A stretch of 64,000 nt of DNA. Origin: Pseudomonadota bacterium. GTDB lineage: Bacteria > Pseudomonadota > Gammaproteobacteria > Steroidobacterales > Woeseiaceae. Each line of letters begins with the position of its first letter. Position 1 is the stretch's first letter. Shown here piece by piece: positions 33,410 through 41,326 of the stretch. Under the pieces are notes generated by a model. It did not search any database. It was given only the letters and a program-made list of their open reading frames with translations, and was not told the DNA's origin. The translations under genes were made by a program, and so were the position numbers. The DNA lies in NCBI GenBank assembly GCA_027621915.1, contig JAQCAD010000008.1:30797-94796 (forward strand), in the 5' to 3' direction.

Positions 33410-34783
33410 CTAAAACGCGTGACCGATTTCGGTCACCGGCCCATATGCGGCTCGCTCCGAATACCAGACGCCGCCGTCCTTGATGACAATGTCCACATAA
33501 TCGAGCACCTCAATGTTCCGAAGCGGATTGCCATCGACGATGATGATGTCGGCAAGTTTGCCAGGCTCGATCGTGCCCAGTTCGTCGAACTGCCCCAGGA
33601 TTTCTGCATTCGTTTTTGTCGCGGCTGAAATCACCTGGATTGGCGTCATGCCACTCTCGACCAGCGCCGACATTTCCCGCCACATCGCCTCGGTGTGCAT
33701 GTTGATCGGGCTTGCGGCATCTGTGCCCACTCCCATGTAGGCTCCAGCGTCGATGAACTGGCTCGCCGACTTTTTCGCGTTCCGGGTTTCCTGCCCGATA
33801 TCCTGCATATATGACAGCCGGTGAATATTTTCGAACGACGAGATGAACTCCTCGTAGATGTCGGCAGGCATGTCCTTCCTGTAAACCGGGTCGTACAGGC
33901 GCTCCGGAAATGCAACGGTTGCCGGATACACCCAGATACGGTGAGAAATCGTCTGCACGATCGGAATATTCTTGTGTGCGATTTCTGAAACCAGCGCATC
34001 GTCATACGGCGGGTTGCGAGCCGAACCCACATGCTGGAATACATCGACGCCGGCGTCGATCGCCATCCGTATCGCCTCCGGGTCATACAGATGCGCGTGA
34101 ACCTTGACGCCTGACTTATGTGCCTCGTCAACGACGGCTTTGTAGTCTTCGGCCGTCAGGCCGACCCATACTTTGATGACATCGGCACCACGCTCGATCA
34201 GCTCCCGCGTTTTTTGGGCTGCCTGACGCGGTGAGTCAATGATGATTTCGTATTCATCCGGGATGGTGTCGTAATCAAGTCGTGTGATCCAAGGTCCGGA
34301 GATTGTCAATCGCGGTCCGGGGATCTCGCCGCGTCGAATTCTTTCGCGAAATTCCAGGATCTGAAACGGTGCACCGAGGTCGAGGCCGCTTGTCACGCCG
34401 GCGCGCAGCATCTGCTTCGCCGCTATAGGCATAAATTCGTCGATTCGCTCCATGCCGTTCATGAATTCGTAGTAGCGCTCATAGGAGCCATGGCCGATAA
34501 GGTCAATGTGCATGTGCGCATCGATGAGTCCCGGCATCACGGTCTTTCCACCGGCGTCGATGATGACAGCGTTGGCAGGGATAACCGTATCGTGTTTCTG
34601 GCCAACCTGAGTGATGCGTCCGTTTTCAAAAACAACTACGGAATGATGGATGGGCTCGGCTTCGTAACCGTCGAGCAACATGCCGCCAACTATCGCGACG
34701 GGGACATCCGGACGAAGGCTTTCCTGAGCATGCAGGGAAGGCGCGACAACCAGAATTAGCATACCGATCAGTTTGAGGTTCAT
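33410..34783 (-). CDS. Secreted amidohydrolase
   Basis: Metal-dependent hydrolase (457 residues) of the amidohydrolase superfamily with a signal peptide (residues 1-19, ending LHAQ). The metal ligands are visible: AHMHID (His-x-His) after GLIDAH, VHAHLYD, FQHVGSARN and the Asp of GTDAASP; the C-terminal beta-sandwich ends with the usual ADIIIVDGNPL. Subgroup relatives include imidazolonepropionase-like and prolidase-like peptidases, so a cyclic amide or dipeptide is a plausible substrate. AGGTA lies nine bases upstream of the start. It is divergent from the third NhaC gene and on the same strand as the FAD enzyme. Confidence 0.92.
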   Translation of the reverse strand: MNLKLIGMLILVVAPSLHAQESLRPDVPVAIVGGMLLDGYEAEPIHHSVVVFENGRITQVGQKHDTVIPANAVIIDAGGKTVMPGLIDAHMHIDLIGHGSYERYYEFMNGMERIDEFMPIAAKQMLRAGVTSGLDLGAPFQILEFRERIRRGEIPGPRLTISGPWITRLDYDTIPDEYEIIIDSPRQAAQKTRELIERGADVIKVWVGLTAEDYKAVVDEAHKSGVKVHAHLYDPEAIRMAIDAGVDVFQHVGSARNPPYDDALVSEIAHKNIPIVQTISHRIWVYPATVAFPERLYDPVYRKDMPADIYEEFISSFENIHRLSYMQDIGQETRNAKKSASQFIDAGAYMGVGTDAASPINMHTEAMWREMSALVESGMTPIQVISAATKTNAEILGQFDELGTIEPGKLADIIIVDGNPLRNIEVLDYVDIVIKDGGVWYSERAAYGPVTEIGHAF

Positions 34784-34930
34784 TGCCAGTTACCTGTATT
34801 TTCCGCCATTGTAGCGTTTGCAGAGCGTGATGCCACAACAGGGTAAGGTGCGCCGAATACCGATTCTCTAACTGGCGCATGAAATAACCGAAACAGTTAT
34901 GATTGGGCACTCAAGGGCAAGGGAATAATT

Positions 34931-36409
34931 ATGACAACCCCCAAATCTCCGTCTCTGATCCACGCGTTGATTCCGATTATGGCCCTGGCCGCGATGCTTG
35001 CGCTTTCCGTTTACATTTTTGGTGATGGATCGTCTGCAGGTCCAAACCAGGTCGTTTTGACATTTGCTGCTGCGATCGCTGCCATCATCGGAGTGCGGCT
35101 TGGGCACAAATGGGCCGACCTGCAAAAGGCGATTATCGCCGGAATCAGTACGGCAATGATTGCGGTACTGATTCTCCTGTCGGTCGGAGCACTGATCGGG
35201 ACGTGGCTGATGGCCGGCACGGTTCCATCGCTTGTCTACTATGGATTGGAGCTCCTGAGCCCGCAGTGGTTTTTCGCGGCAAGCTGCCTGATTTGTGCGA
35301 TCGCCGCTCTTGCGACCGGAAGCTCGTGGACTGTTGCAGGTACACTCGGCGTCGCGCTGATCGGCGTGTCAATGGGCCTTGGTCTTTCGCCGGAAATAGC
35401 GGCGGGAGCGATTATTTCAGGTGCGTATTTTGGCGACAAAATGTCGCCTTTATCCGATACGACCAATCTTGCTCCGGCGGTCGCCGGTACCGATATTTTT
35501 TCGCATATTCGCCACATGGCCTGGACGACGGGGCCGTCGTTCACGATAGCCTTGATTCTGTTCGCGATCGTAGGTATGGGTGCGGATTCTACGGCGGATG
35601 CTTCTGCGCTGGACTTGTTGAAGAATACCCTTGAGCAAAGTTTCAATATCTCGGTGATAGCGCTTTTGCCGCTGGCGGTCGTTCTCTACCTCGCATACAA
35701 AAAGACACCGCCATTGCCGACAATATTATTCGGTGCCCTTCTCGGCGGCATCCTTGCGGTACTGCTTCAACCGGAAGTGGTTCTTGCATTCGCGAATTCG
35801 CCCGAATTGCCTACTGGTCTCGCCATGACGAAAGGCGTCTGGGTCGCAATGTTCGGCGGCTACGCCTCTGCCACGGGCGTTGCGTCGGTCGACGAACTGC
35901 TCTCACGCGGTGGAATGGCCGGTATGCTCGACACAATCTGGCTCATATTGACCGCACTGTCATTTGGTGCAGTTCTCGAACACACCGGAATGCTTAAGCG
36001 AATGATCGATGGCGCCGTCAAACGTGCAAAGTCCACAGGCTCTCTCGTGGCTACCGTCGTATTTAGCTGTATCGGCATAAACATTGTCGCCGCCGATCAG
36101 TACATCGCTATAGTTTTACCGGGAAAAATGTACCGGGCAGAATTCCAGAAGCGTAATCTTGATCCGAAGAATCTTTCCAGAGTCATCGAAGACTCCGGCA
36201 CGCTGACGTCCCCTTTGGTGCCGTGGAACACCTGTGGTGCGTTCATGGCATCTACCCTGGGTGTTGGCACGCTCGCCTATCTGCCTTTCGCATTTTTCAA
36301 TCTGATCAATCCAGTTGTTTCGATTATTTACGGGTTTACCGGCTTCACGATGGTCAAGCTGAATGAAAGGGTCGAACAGGAAGGGCAAACCGCAGCAACC
36401 GTTAGTTAA
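34931..36409 (+). CDS. NhaC-family antiporter, copy 3
   Basis: Inner-membrane transporter (492 residues, about 12 helices). It has the NhaC signatures TGSSWTVAGTLGVALIGVSM, GAYFGDKMSPLSDTTNLAPA and the second-half GSLVATVVFSCIGINIVAADQ with EDSGTLTSPLVPWNTCGAFM. The last two motifs place it in the branch that includes Bacillus NhaC and malate/lactate antiporters such as MleN, unlike copies 1 and 2, so it may carry an organic acid. AAGGGA precedes the ATG. It is divergent from the secreted amidohydrolase and followed by an AI-2E-family gene after 23 bases. Confidence 0.92.
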   Translation: MTTPKSPSLIHALIPIMALAAMLALSVYIFGDGSSAGPNQVVLTFAAAIAAIIGVRLGHKWADLQKAIIAGISTAMIAVLILLSVGALIGTWLMAGTVPSLVYYGLELLSPQWFFAASCLICAIAALATGSSWTVAGTLGVALIGVSMGLGLSPEIAAGAIISGAYFGDKMSPLSDTTNLAPAVAGTDIFSHIRHMAWTTGPSFTIALILFAIVGMGADSTADASALDLLKNTLEQSFNISVIALLPLAVVLYLAYKKTPPLPTILFGALLGGILAVLLQPEVVLAFANSPELPTGLAMTKGVWVAMFGGYASATGVASVDELLSRGGMAGMLDTIWLILTALSFGAVLEHTGMLKRMIDGAVKRAKSTGSLVATVVFSCIGINIVAADQYIAIVLPGKMYRAEFQKRNLDPKNLSRVIEDSGTLTSPLVPWNTCGAFMASTLGVGTLAYLPFAFFNLINPVVSIIYGFTGFTMVKLNERVEQEGQTAATVS

Positions 36410-36432
36410 CGGCCAGCAACGGGCAGACGCCG

Positions 36433-37530
36433 ATGAACGACTCAGTCAAAAAGAACACCAATGCACTGATCAGTTTCGCGGCTGTGATCGTCATTGTTTA
36501 CGGGTTGCAGGCGGCGAAAGTACTTCTGGTGCCATTCCTGCTGGCCGTTCTTCTTGCGCTCATCGCTGTTCGCCCGATGTTGTGGCTGCAAAAACACAAA
36601 GTTCCTTCTGCGCTTGCTGCGTTGTTAATCGTAATTTCGATGATGCTCGTTCTCGGTGCGGTCGGCGCAATCGTTGGATCGTCGATCGCAGACTTCACAG
36701 AAGCGCTGCCAGTTTACCAGGCACGCCTGGATGTCATCGTCCAGGGCACTCTGAATTTTGCTGCGCAATTTGTTGGAGACAAGAAATCGTTTGCTGAACT
36801 TGGTGCGTTGATTGATCCGGGTTGGGCTATGGGTCTTGCGGCAAGTATTTTGAATGGACTTCAGGATGTACTGACGAACGTGTTTCTCATTCTTTTTACG
36901 ATGGTCTTTATACTTCTTGAAGCATCAAGCATGGGGACCAAAGTACAGGCCGCGTTTGGGCGGTCTACGGATACTTTAGAAGGCCCTCGAAAATTTCTGA
37001 ACAATCTCGGTCGTTATCTTGGCATCAAAACCGTTGTCAGCATGGTGACAGGATTGACCGCCACGCTTCTGACCTGGTGGATTGGTCTCGATTTTCCGCT
37101 GCTGTGGGGAATGCTTGCATTTCTCTTTAACTACGTCCCCACGATTGGTTCGATTATTGCCGCTGTGCCAGCCGTGTTGCTGGCGCTGGTGCAACTCGGG
37201 CCTGCCGAGGCAACAACCACGGCGATCGGATTCCTTGCGCTCAACACGCTATTCGGAAATATTATCGAACCACGATTGATGGGATACGGCGTTGGTATCT
37301 CGCCATTAGTGGTTTTCACTGGACTGATACTTTGGGGCTGGATCTTCGGTCCGGTTGGTATGTTGTTGTCGGTGCCACTGTCTATGACCGTGAAGATGGC
37401 GTTGGAATCAGACGAGCGAACGAGGTGGATCGCGATACTGATCGGATCCGAACGCGATGCAGAATATGCGTTGGCCAGGGCCAGGACTTTGCGCGAGTCC
37501 AAAGAACGCGAGAAATCGCACCCCCTGTGA
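36433..37530 (+). CDS. AI-2E family transporter (PerM-like)
   Basis: Integral membrane protein of 365 residues with about eight helices. The pattern is that of the AI-2E/PerM/YdiK family: two N-terminal helices (VKKNTNALISFAAVIVIVYG onward), an amphipathic stretch with PVYQARLDVIVQG, and the conserved C-terminal GNIIEPRLMGYGVGISPLVV and WGWIFGPVGMLLSVPL. Some family members export the quorum signal AI-2, others are sodium/proton antiporters; the sequence does not say which. It starts 23 bases after the NhaC gene, so both may be co-transcribed. The weak ribosome site fits coupling to the upstream gene. Confidence 0.9.
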   Translation: MNDSVKKNTNALISFAAVIVIVYGLQAAKVLLVPFLLAVLLALIAVRPMLWLQKHKVPSALAALLIVISMMLVLGAVGAIVGSSIADFTEALPVYQARLDVIVQGTLNFAAQFVGDKKSFAELGALIDPGWAMGLAASILNGLQDVLTNVFLILFTMVFILLEASSMGTKVQAAFGRSTDTLEGPRKFLNNLGRYLGIKTVVSMVTGLTATLLTWWIGLDFPLLWGMLAFLFNYVPTIGSIIAAVPAVLLALVQLGPAEATTTAIGFLALNTLFGNIIEPRLMGYGVGISPLVVFTGLILWGWIFGPVGMLLSVPLSMTVKMALESDERTRWIAILIGSERDAEYALARARTLRESKEREKSHPL

Positions 37531-37719
37531 TTCGGATTGTGTCGGTCCGGGGCCCCTGAGCAGTTGGAGTGTCATTCCGGACGCCCGCGTGTGAATGATG
37601 ATGCGACAATAATTCAGTCTTTTCTGCTGATTCCGTGGCTTCTCAATCGAACAAATGTTTAAAGTATTGTCTTATATTTCAGCGACTTAGATCAGTACAT
37701 TAAAACGAGAAGAAATACC
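37531..37719. other. Intergenic region, left part
   Basis: Apart from the short palindrome GGGGCCCC near 37549 I see no gene or strong hairpin here. The right part of the gap holds the promoter and dyad listed next. Confidence 0.4.
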
Positions 37720-37755
37720 TTGACATCAAGATAAATAGTTTTATCTTGAGGTCAA
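37720..37755 (+). promoter_or_regulatory. Promoter overlapped by a 16-base near-perfect inverted repeat
   Basis: TTGACATCAAGATAAA (37720-37735), four bases TAGT, then TTTATCTTGAGGTCAA (37740-37755): the arms pair with a single mismatch. The left arm begins with a perfect -35 TTGACA and the right arm contains a -10-like TATCTT (37742-37747), spacing 16. Each half also contains its own TTGA-NN-TCAA palindrome, so it could be two operators side by side. Such a layout is typical of repression by a dimeric regulator of MarR or similar type, an inference. Confidence 0.6.
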
Positions 37756-37779
37756 ATTAACTGTCGGGGAGCGCATCGC

Positions 37780-38052
37780 GTGGCTGACCTCAACAACCCA
37801 AAAACAAAACCAAAATGGCAACAGCACGATCAGGAGGACCCCCTGGGATTCGATATGGATGACGATGAACTGTTTTTTGATGAAGAAGAGATAGACGAGG
37901 ACTTGATTGAGCAAGCCGAAGATATTCCGTCCTGGCGGCGAATTGAGATGGCGCGGGAAGAGCAATTCCTGAAGGAAGCCATGGCGGATTTCGAAGACTA
38001 TGATGAATTTGGAGACTTAGGGCGGGGATTATCCGCCGAGTTTTCACACTAG
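37780..38052 (+). CDS. Small acidic protein of unknown function
   Basis: A 90-residue, strongly acidic protein: residues 23-47 are mostly Asp and Glu, and the C-terminal part IPSWRRIEMAREEQFLKEAM is an amphipathic helix. The helix resembles the C-terminus of small PA3496-family proteins, a weak similarity. The GTG start is preceded by GGGGAG. Acidic small proteins may bind basic proteins or metals, but nothing proves it here. The promoter in front of it is overlapped by the large dyad at 37720-37755, so its expression is probably tightly regulated. A second small charged gene follows after 190 bases. Confidence 0.65.
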   Translation: MADLNNPKTKPKWQQHDQEDPLGFDMDDDELFFDEEEIDEDLIEQAEDIPSWRRIEMAREEQFLKEAMADFEDYDEFGDLGRGLSAEFSH

Positions 38053-38124
38053 ACCTGCTGACCGAAGGACAGCGACGACCGCGACTAGTGATGCTTGGGA
38101 GCAAAGGGAACGCGGTTGGTCTGG

Positions 38125-38140
38125 GACAGAAAATTCTGTC
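38125..38140. other. Perfect small palindrome GACAGAA-AA-TTCTGTC
   Basis: Sixteen bases in the gap between the two small charged genes form a perfect seven-base-arm dyad. It might be an operator or an RNA hairpin without a T-tract; nothing decides. Confidence 0.4.
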
Positions 38141-38242
38141 TCGAGAATGACTGGATCGCGCCGGTAGCTGCCAGCAAGGACCAATTCCAAGGGTCTGCCG
38201 ATCACAGGAAAGTTGGTCGGTTGTTAACAGAGGTTTAAAACT

Positions 38243-38452
38243 GTGAACAAGAAACACATCATGCATGAAACTGATGACATGGAAAATGACGACTTTGCCA
38301 TCCTTGGCAGTCGTTTTGCCAGAGTTACCGCGGACAGGGATGACCGAAAACTCGGCCGCATGCGATCTGAAAGTGATGCCAGGCAAGATCACGCGGCGAA
38401 ACGAAAGCTGGTTCGAACGCGCGACAAAATGAATCGCGACGAAATGATCTGA
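38243..38452 (+). CDS. Small charged protein of unknown function
   Basis: A 69-residue hydrophilic protein with an acidic N-terminal half and a strongly basic C-terminal half (DDRKLGRMRSESDARQDHAA, AAKRKLVRTRDKMNRDEMI). It has no signal peptide or membrane helix and no recognised family. The GTG start at 38243 has AGAGG eight bases upstream; an ATG at 38261 is an alternative. It lies downstream of the acidic 90-residue protein on the same strand, and one may guess at electrostatic pairing, but there is no proof. Codon use looks like its neighbours, so I accept it as a real gene with moderate confidence. Confidence 0.55.
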   Translation: MNKKHIMHETDDMENDDFAILGSRFARVTADRDDRKLGRMRSESDARQDHAAKRKLVRTRDKMNRDEMI

Positions 38453-38470
38453 ATACAACCCAGACCACTT

Positions 38471-38486
38471 GAGGTCTGTCGACCTC
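38471..38486. other. Hairpin GAGGTC-TGTC-GACCTC
   Basis: A six-base stem with a four-base loop lies 18 bases after the small basic gene and is followed by a third GAGGTC. It could be part of a weak terminator, but no T-tract follows. Confidence 0.3.
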
Positions 38487-38601
38487 GAGGTCTCTGGACT
38501 TCATCGGTCTTGAATGTCTCCCTGTGCGCCAATCTCGGGGAGCTGTAATCTTCGGCCTATCGTTTTAAGCTTCCCTGACTGGCGATGTGCGAGGAGTCGA
38601 A

Positions 38602-39921
38602 GTGTCGGCCGTTTTCTACCGAGATCCAAAAATGTCCTACCCAACTGCCGTTCGTGGGGAGGGTATGTATCTTTACGATGCCGGGGGGAAGCAGTATCTG
38701 GATATGAGCGGCGGTGCCGCGGTCTCCTGCCTTGGCCACGGCCATCCAGATGTCGTTCGCGCCGTCCAGGAGCAGGCCGGTAAACTTGCTTTTGCACACA
38801 CCTCTTTTTTTACGAATGAACCCCAGGAGGACCTGGCGGATCGGCTCGCGAAACGATTTTCAGAAGAAGGCGCACGAGTCTGGTTCACCTCCGGCGGTTC
38901 AGAGTCGAATGAAACCGCCTTGAAGGTCGCATGGCAATACTGGCGCGCACAGGGAAAGCCGGAGAAAACCATAATTATCAGCCGGGAGTTCAGCTACCAC
39001 GGCGGAACTCTTGGAGCGACGTCGGTAAGCGGCAGTGTTTTTCGTCGGGCGCCTTACGAAAAAGTTCTGCACGACTGGCCCCGCATCTCACCCTGTTATC
39101 CATGGCGGCATAAATATGACAGTGAGACGGACCGCCAATACGGACACCGGGTGGCGGCGGAGCTGGACGAGGCCATTCGCGTTGCCGGCGCAGAGAATGT
39201 GGCGGCATTTATAGCGGAGCCGGTCGTTGGTGCGACGCTCGGCGTCGTGCCACCGGTGCCGGGATATTTCGCGGAAATCCGGCGCATCTGCGACGAACAC
39301 GATGTGCTGTTCATTGCTGACGAAGTCATGTGCGGCAGCGGTCGTTGTGGAACTTTCTATGCACACGAGCCGGACGAAATCATTCCTGATCTTGTAACCA
39401 TTGCGAAAGGGCTGGGCGGAGGATATCAGCCTATTGGTGCGATAATCACTCGAAAGCACATCTGTGAAAGTATTGCGAATGATCCGGGCGGGTTCGCGCA
39501 TGGACATACCTACATTGGCCACGCGATTTCATGCGCAGCGGGGGTCGCAATTCAAAAATGCTTCGACGACGGAATACTGGCGTCTGTCAGCGGAAAGGGC
39601 GACAGACTGCTACAGATACTAAGAGACCGATTTCAGGATCACCCGTCTGTCGGCGATATTCGTGGTCGTGGACTTTTTGCGGGCATTGAATTCGTCGCAA
39701 ATCGCGATACAAAGGAAGCCTATCCGGTTGAGCGCAGGATTCCGGCGAAGCTCAAGAGCGCGGCAATGGAGCACGGCCTGATTTGTTATCCCGGCGGTGG
39801 AACCGTCGACGGTCGCAAGGGTGCACACCTGTTGCTGGCGCCACCCTTCATTGCTGAAGATCGACACTTCGAAGAGCTCGCAGACAAGCTCGACAAAGTA
39901 TTCGACACAGTCTTCTCATAA
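38602..39921 (+). CDS. Class III PLP aminotransferase
   Basis: Cytoplasmic aminotransferase (439 residues) of the omega-amino-acid class. It shows GKQYLDMSGGAAVSCLGHGH, FTSGGSESNETALK, FSYHGGTLGATS, AEPVVGATLGVVPP, the cofactor aspartate in IADEVMCGSGRCG and the PLP lysine in ATIAKGLGGGYQPIG-type context (VTIAKGLGGGYQ). Members use beta-alanine, GABA, ornithine, lysine or other omega-amines, usually with pyruvate or 2-oxoglutarate. GTG 38602 has GAGGAG just upstream; GTG 38587 is less likely. Its stop is immediately followed by the BKACE gene with no gap, so the two enzymes very probably serve one pathway. Confidence 0.93.
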   Translation: MSAVFYRDPKMSYPTAVRGEGMYLYDAGGKQYLDMSGGAAVSCLGHGHPDVVRAVQEQAGKLAFAHTSFFTNEPQEDLADRLAKRFSEEGARVWFTSGGSESNETALKVAWQYWRAQGKPEKTIIISREFSYHGGTLGATSVSGSVFRRAPYEKVLHDWPRISPCYPWRHKYDSETDRQYGHRVAAELDEAIRVAGAENVAAFIAEPVVGATLGVVPPVPGYFAEIRRICDEHDVLFIADEVMCGSGRCGTFYAHEPDEIIPDLVTIAKGLGGGYQPIGAIITRKHICESIANDPGGFAHGHTYIGHAISCAAGVAIQKCFDDGILASVSGKGDRLLQILRDRFQDHPSVGDIRGRGLFAGIEFVANRDTKEAYPVERRIPAKLKSAAMEHGLICYPGGGTVDGRKGAHLLLAPPFIAEDRHFEELADKLDKVFDTVFS

Positions 39922-40728
39922 GTGGTGAAACCTTTCATCGTAATGTGCGCGCCCAACGGCGCGAGAAAAACCAAAGCCCACCACCCGGCCTTGCCCGTCT
40001 CTGCGACAGACCTTGCGGATTGCGCAGAATCTATCCTGTCGGCAGGCGCGTCGATCATGCACGTGCACGTTCGTGACGATGAAGGAAGGCATTCACTGGA
40101 TGTCGACCGTTATCGAAAGGCTACTGACGCGATCCGCGGCAGGGTTGGTGATCAGCTGGTCGTGCAGGTAACAACGGAAGCATGCGGTATTTATGAACCG
40201 GAACAGCAGATTGCGATGGTCAGGACTCTCAGGCCTGAGGCAGTTTCTCTCGCGCTGAAAGAACTATGTCCGGGCGACATTGAAATCGAGGTCGCGAGGG
40301 ATTTCTTCTCCTGGCTAAAAGCAGAGCGCGTAATGGCCCAGTACATTCTTTATACGCCGGGCGAAGTTGAGCGCTTTGGCAAACTGAGAGACCGGGGCGT
40401 CATCCCGGATGACCGACCGTTCGTGCTCTTTGTGTTGGGGCGGTACAGCGATGACCTCACGGGTGACCCGGGCGAGCTCGATGGATTCATCTCGGTACTG
40501 GATAGCGATGTCGAATGGGCCGTATGCAGTTTCGGGCGAGCCGAACAACAGGCGGCGTTACGCGCGGCATCGAGCTACGGGCATGCCCGAGTCGGCTTCG
40601 AAAATAATTTTTTGCTGCCGGATGGATCGATTGCTGCGGACAATGCGGCCCTGGTCAGATTGGCGGCGACCTGCCAGACCGAGCGACCAGTCGCCACCGC
40701 AGCCGATGTTCGCAATCTTTTTTGCTGA
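39922..40728 (+). CDS. BKACE family beta-keto acid cleavage enzyme
   Basis: Zinc-dependent lyase (268 residues) of the beta-keto acid cleavage family, which splits a beta-keto acid with acetyl-CoA to give acetoacetate and an acyl-CoA. The start KPFIVMCAPNGARKTKAHHP is the family opening, MHVHVRDDEGRHSLD gives the His-x-His zinc site, and FENNFLLPDG corresponds to the conserved GxEDN region. The first Asn in ENN replaces the usual Asp. The known member Kce acts in lysine fermentation on 3-keto-5-aminohexanoate; here the upstream aminotransferase could provide the keto acid. The GTG start abuts the aminotransferase stop. Confidence 0.9.
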   Translation: MVKPFIVMCAPNGARKTKAHHPALPVSATDLADCAESILSAGASIMHVHVRDDEGRHSLDVDRYRKATDAIRGRVGDQLVVQVTTEACGIYEPEQQIAMVRTLRPEAVSLALKELCPGDIEIEVARDFFSWLKAERVMAQYILYTPGEVERFGKLRDRGVIPDDRPFVLFVLGRYSDDLTGDPGELDGFISVLDSDVEWAVCSFGRAEQQAALRAASSYGHARVGFENNFLLPDGSIAADNAALVRLAATCQTERPVATAADVRNLFC

Positions 40729-40737
40729 CGAGTCAGG

Positions 40738-41310
40738 TCAGTTGAAATAGTCCGGCGCGTTTCCGGCCTTCCATTTTATATTGCAGCCTATGCTGGGCTT
40801 TTGCGGAGCGGGCACAGGTAACTTGTTCAGGAGGGCGTCAAGCGCAATACGGAGGTCTTTGCCGGTAACCGGAGTATCGTTTGATGGCCGGCTGTCATCC
40901 AGCTGTCCCCGATAGACGAGTTTTTTTCCGGAATCGAACAGATAAAAGTCCGGCGTGCAGGCCGCCTTGTAAGCTTTCGCGACCTGCTGATCTTCGTCGA
41001 TCAGGTATGGAAATTCGTAGCGCCAGTTTTTCGCTTCTTCCCTCATTCTGTCCGGACTGTCGCCGGGATGGGAATCTGCATCGTTGCTGTTAATGGCATA
41101 GACCGCCACATCTCGAGACAGGTAGTCGTGCCCCAGCTGTGCGAGTTCCTGGCGAATGTGTTTGACGAAAGGACAGTGATTGCAGATGAACATCACGAGG
41201 CAGGCAGTCGCGTTTTCATCCAGCGAATACATTGTGCCGTCTGCATCCGGCAGGGAGAAATCCGGGGCAATGGTGCCCAGTTCCAGCATTTGCGATTCAA
41301 CCGCACCCAT
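40738..41310 (-). CDS. Thioredoxin-like peroxidase/redoxin
   Basis: Cytoplasmic thioredoxin-fold protein (190 residues), AhpC/TSA-like. It opens LGTIAPDFSLPDADGTMYSL, a redoxin start, and has the active-site motif ICNHCPFVKHI with two cysteines in a CxxC arrangement (CNHC) at about residue 44, followed by NSNDADSHPGDSP and the cis-Pro loop ACTPDFYLFD. The CNHCPFV motif is shared by a well-spread group of uncharacterised proteins that probably act as peroxide or disulfide reductases. GGAG lies seven bases before ATG 41310. It sits 16 bases downstream of the MATE pump on the same strand, so they are likely one operon. Confidence 0.88.
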   Translation of the reverse strand: MGAVESQMLELGTIAPDFSLPDADGTMYSLDENATACLVMFICNHCPFVKHIRQELAQLGHDYLSRDVAVYAINSNDADSHPGDSPDRMREEAKNWRYEFPYLIDEDQQVAKAYKAACTPDFYLFDSGKKLVYRGQLDDSRPSNDTPVTGKDLRIALDALLNKLPVPAPQKPSIGCNIKWKAGNAPDYFN

Positions 41311-41326
41311 TTCGACTCCGCTCTGG

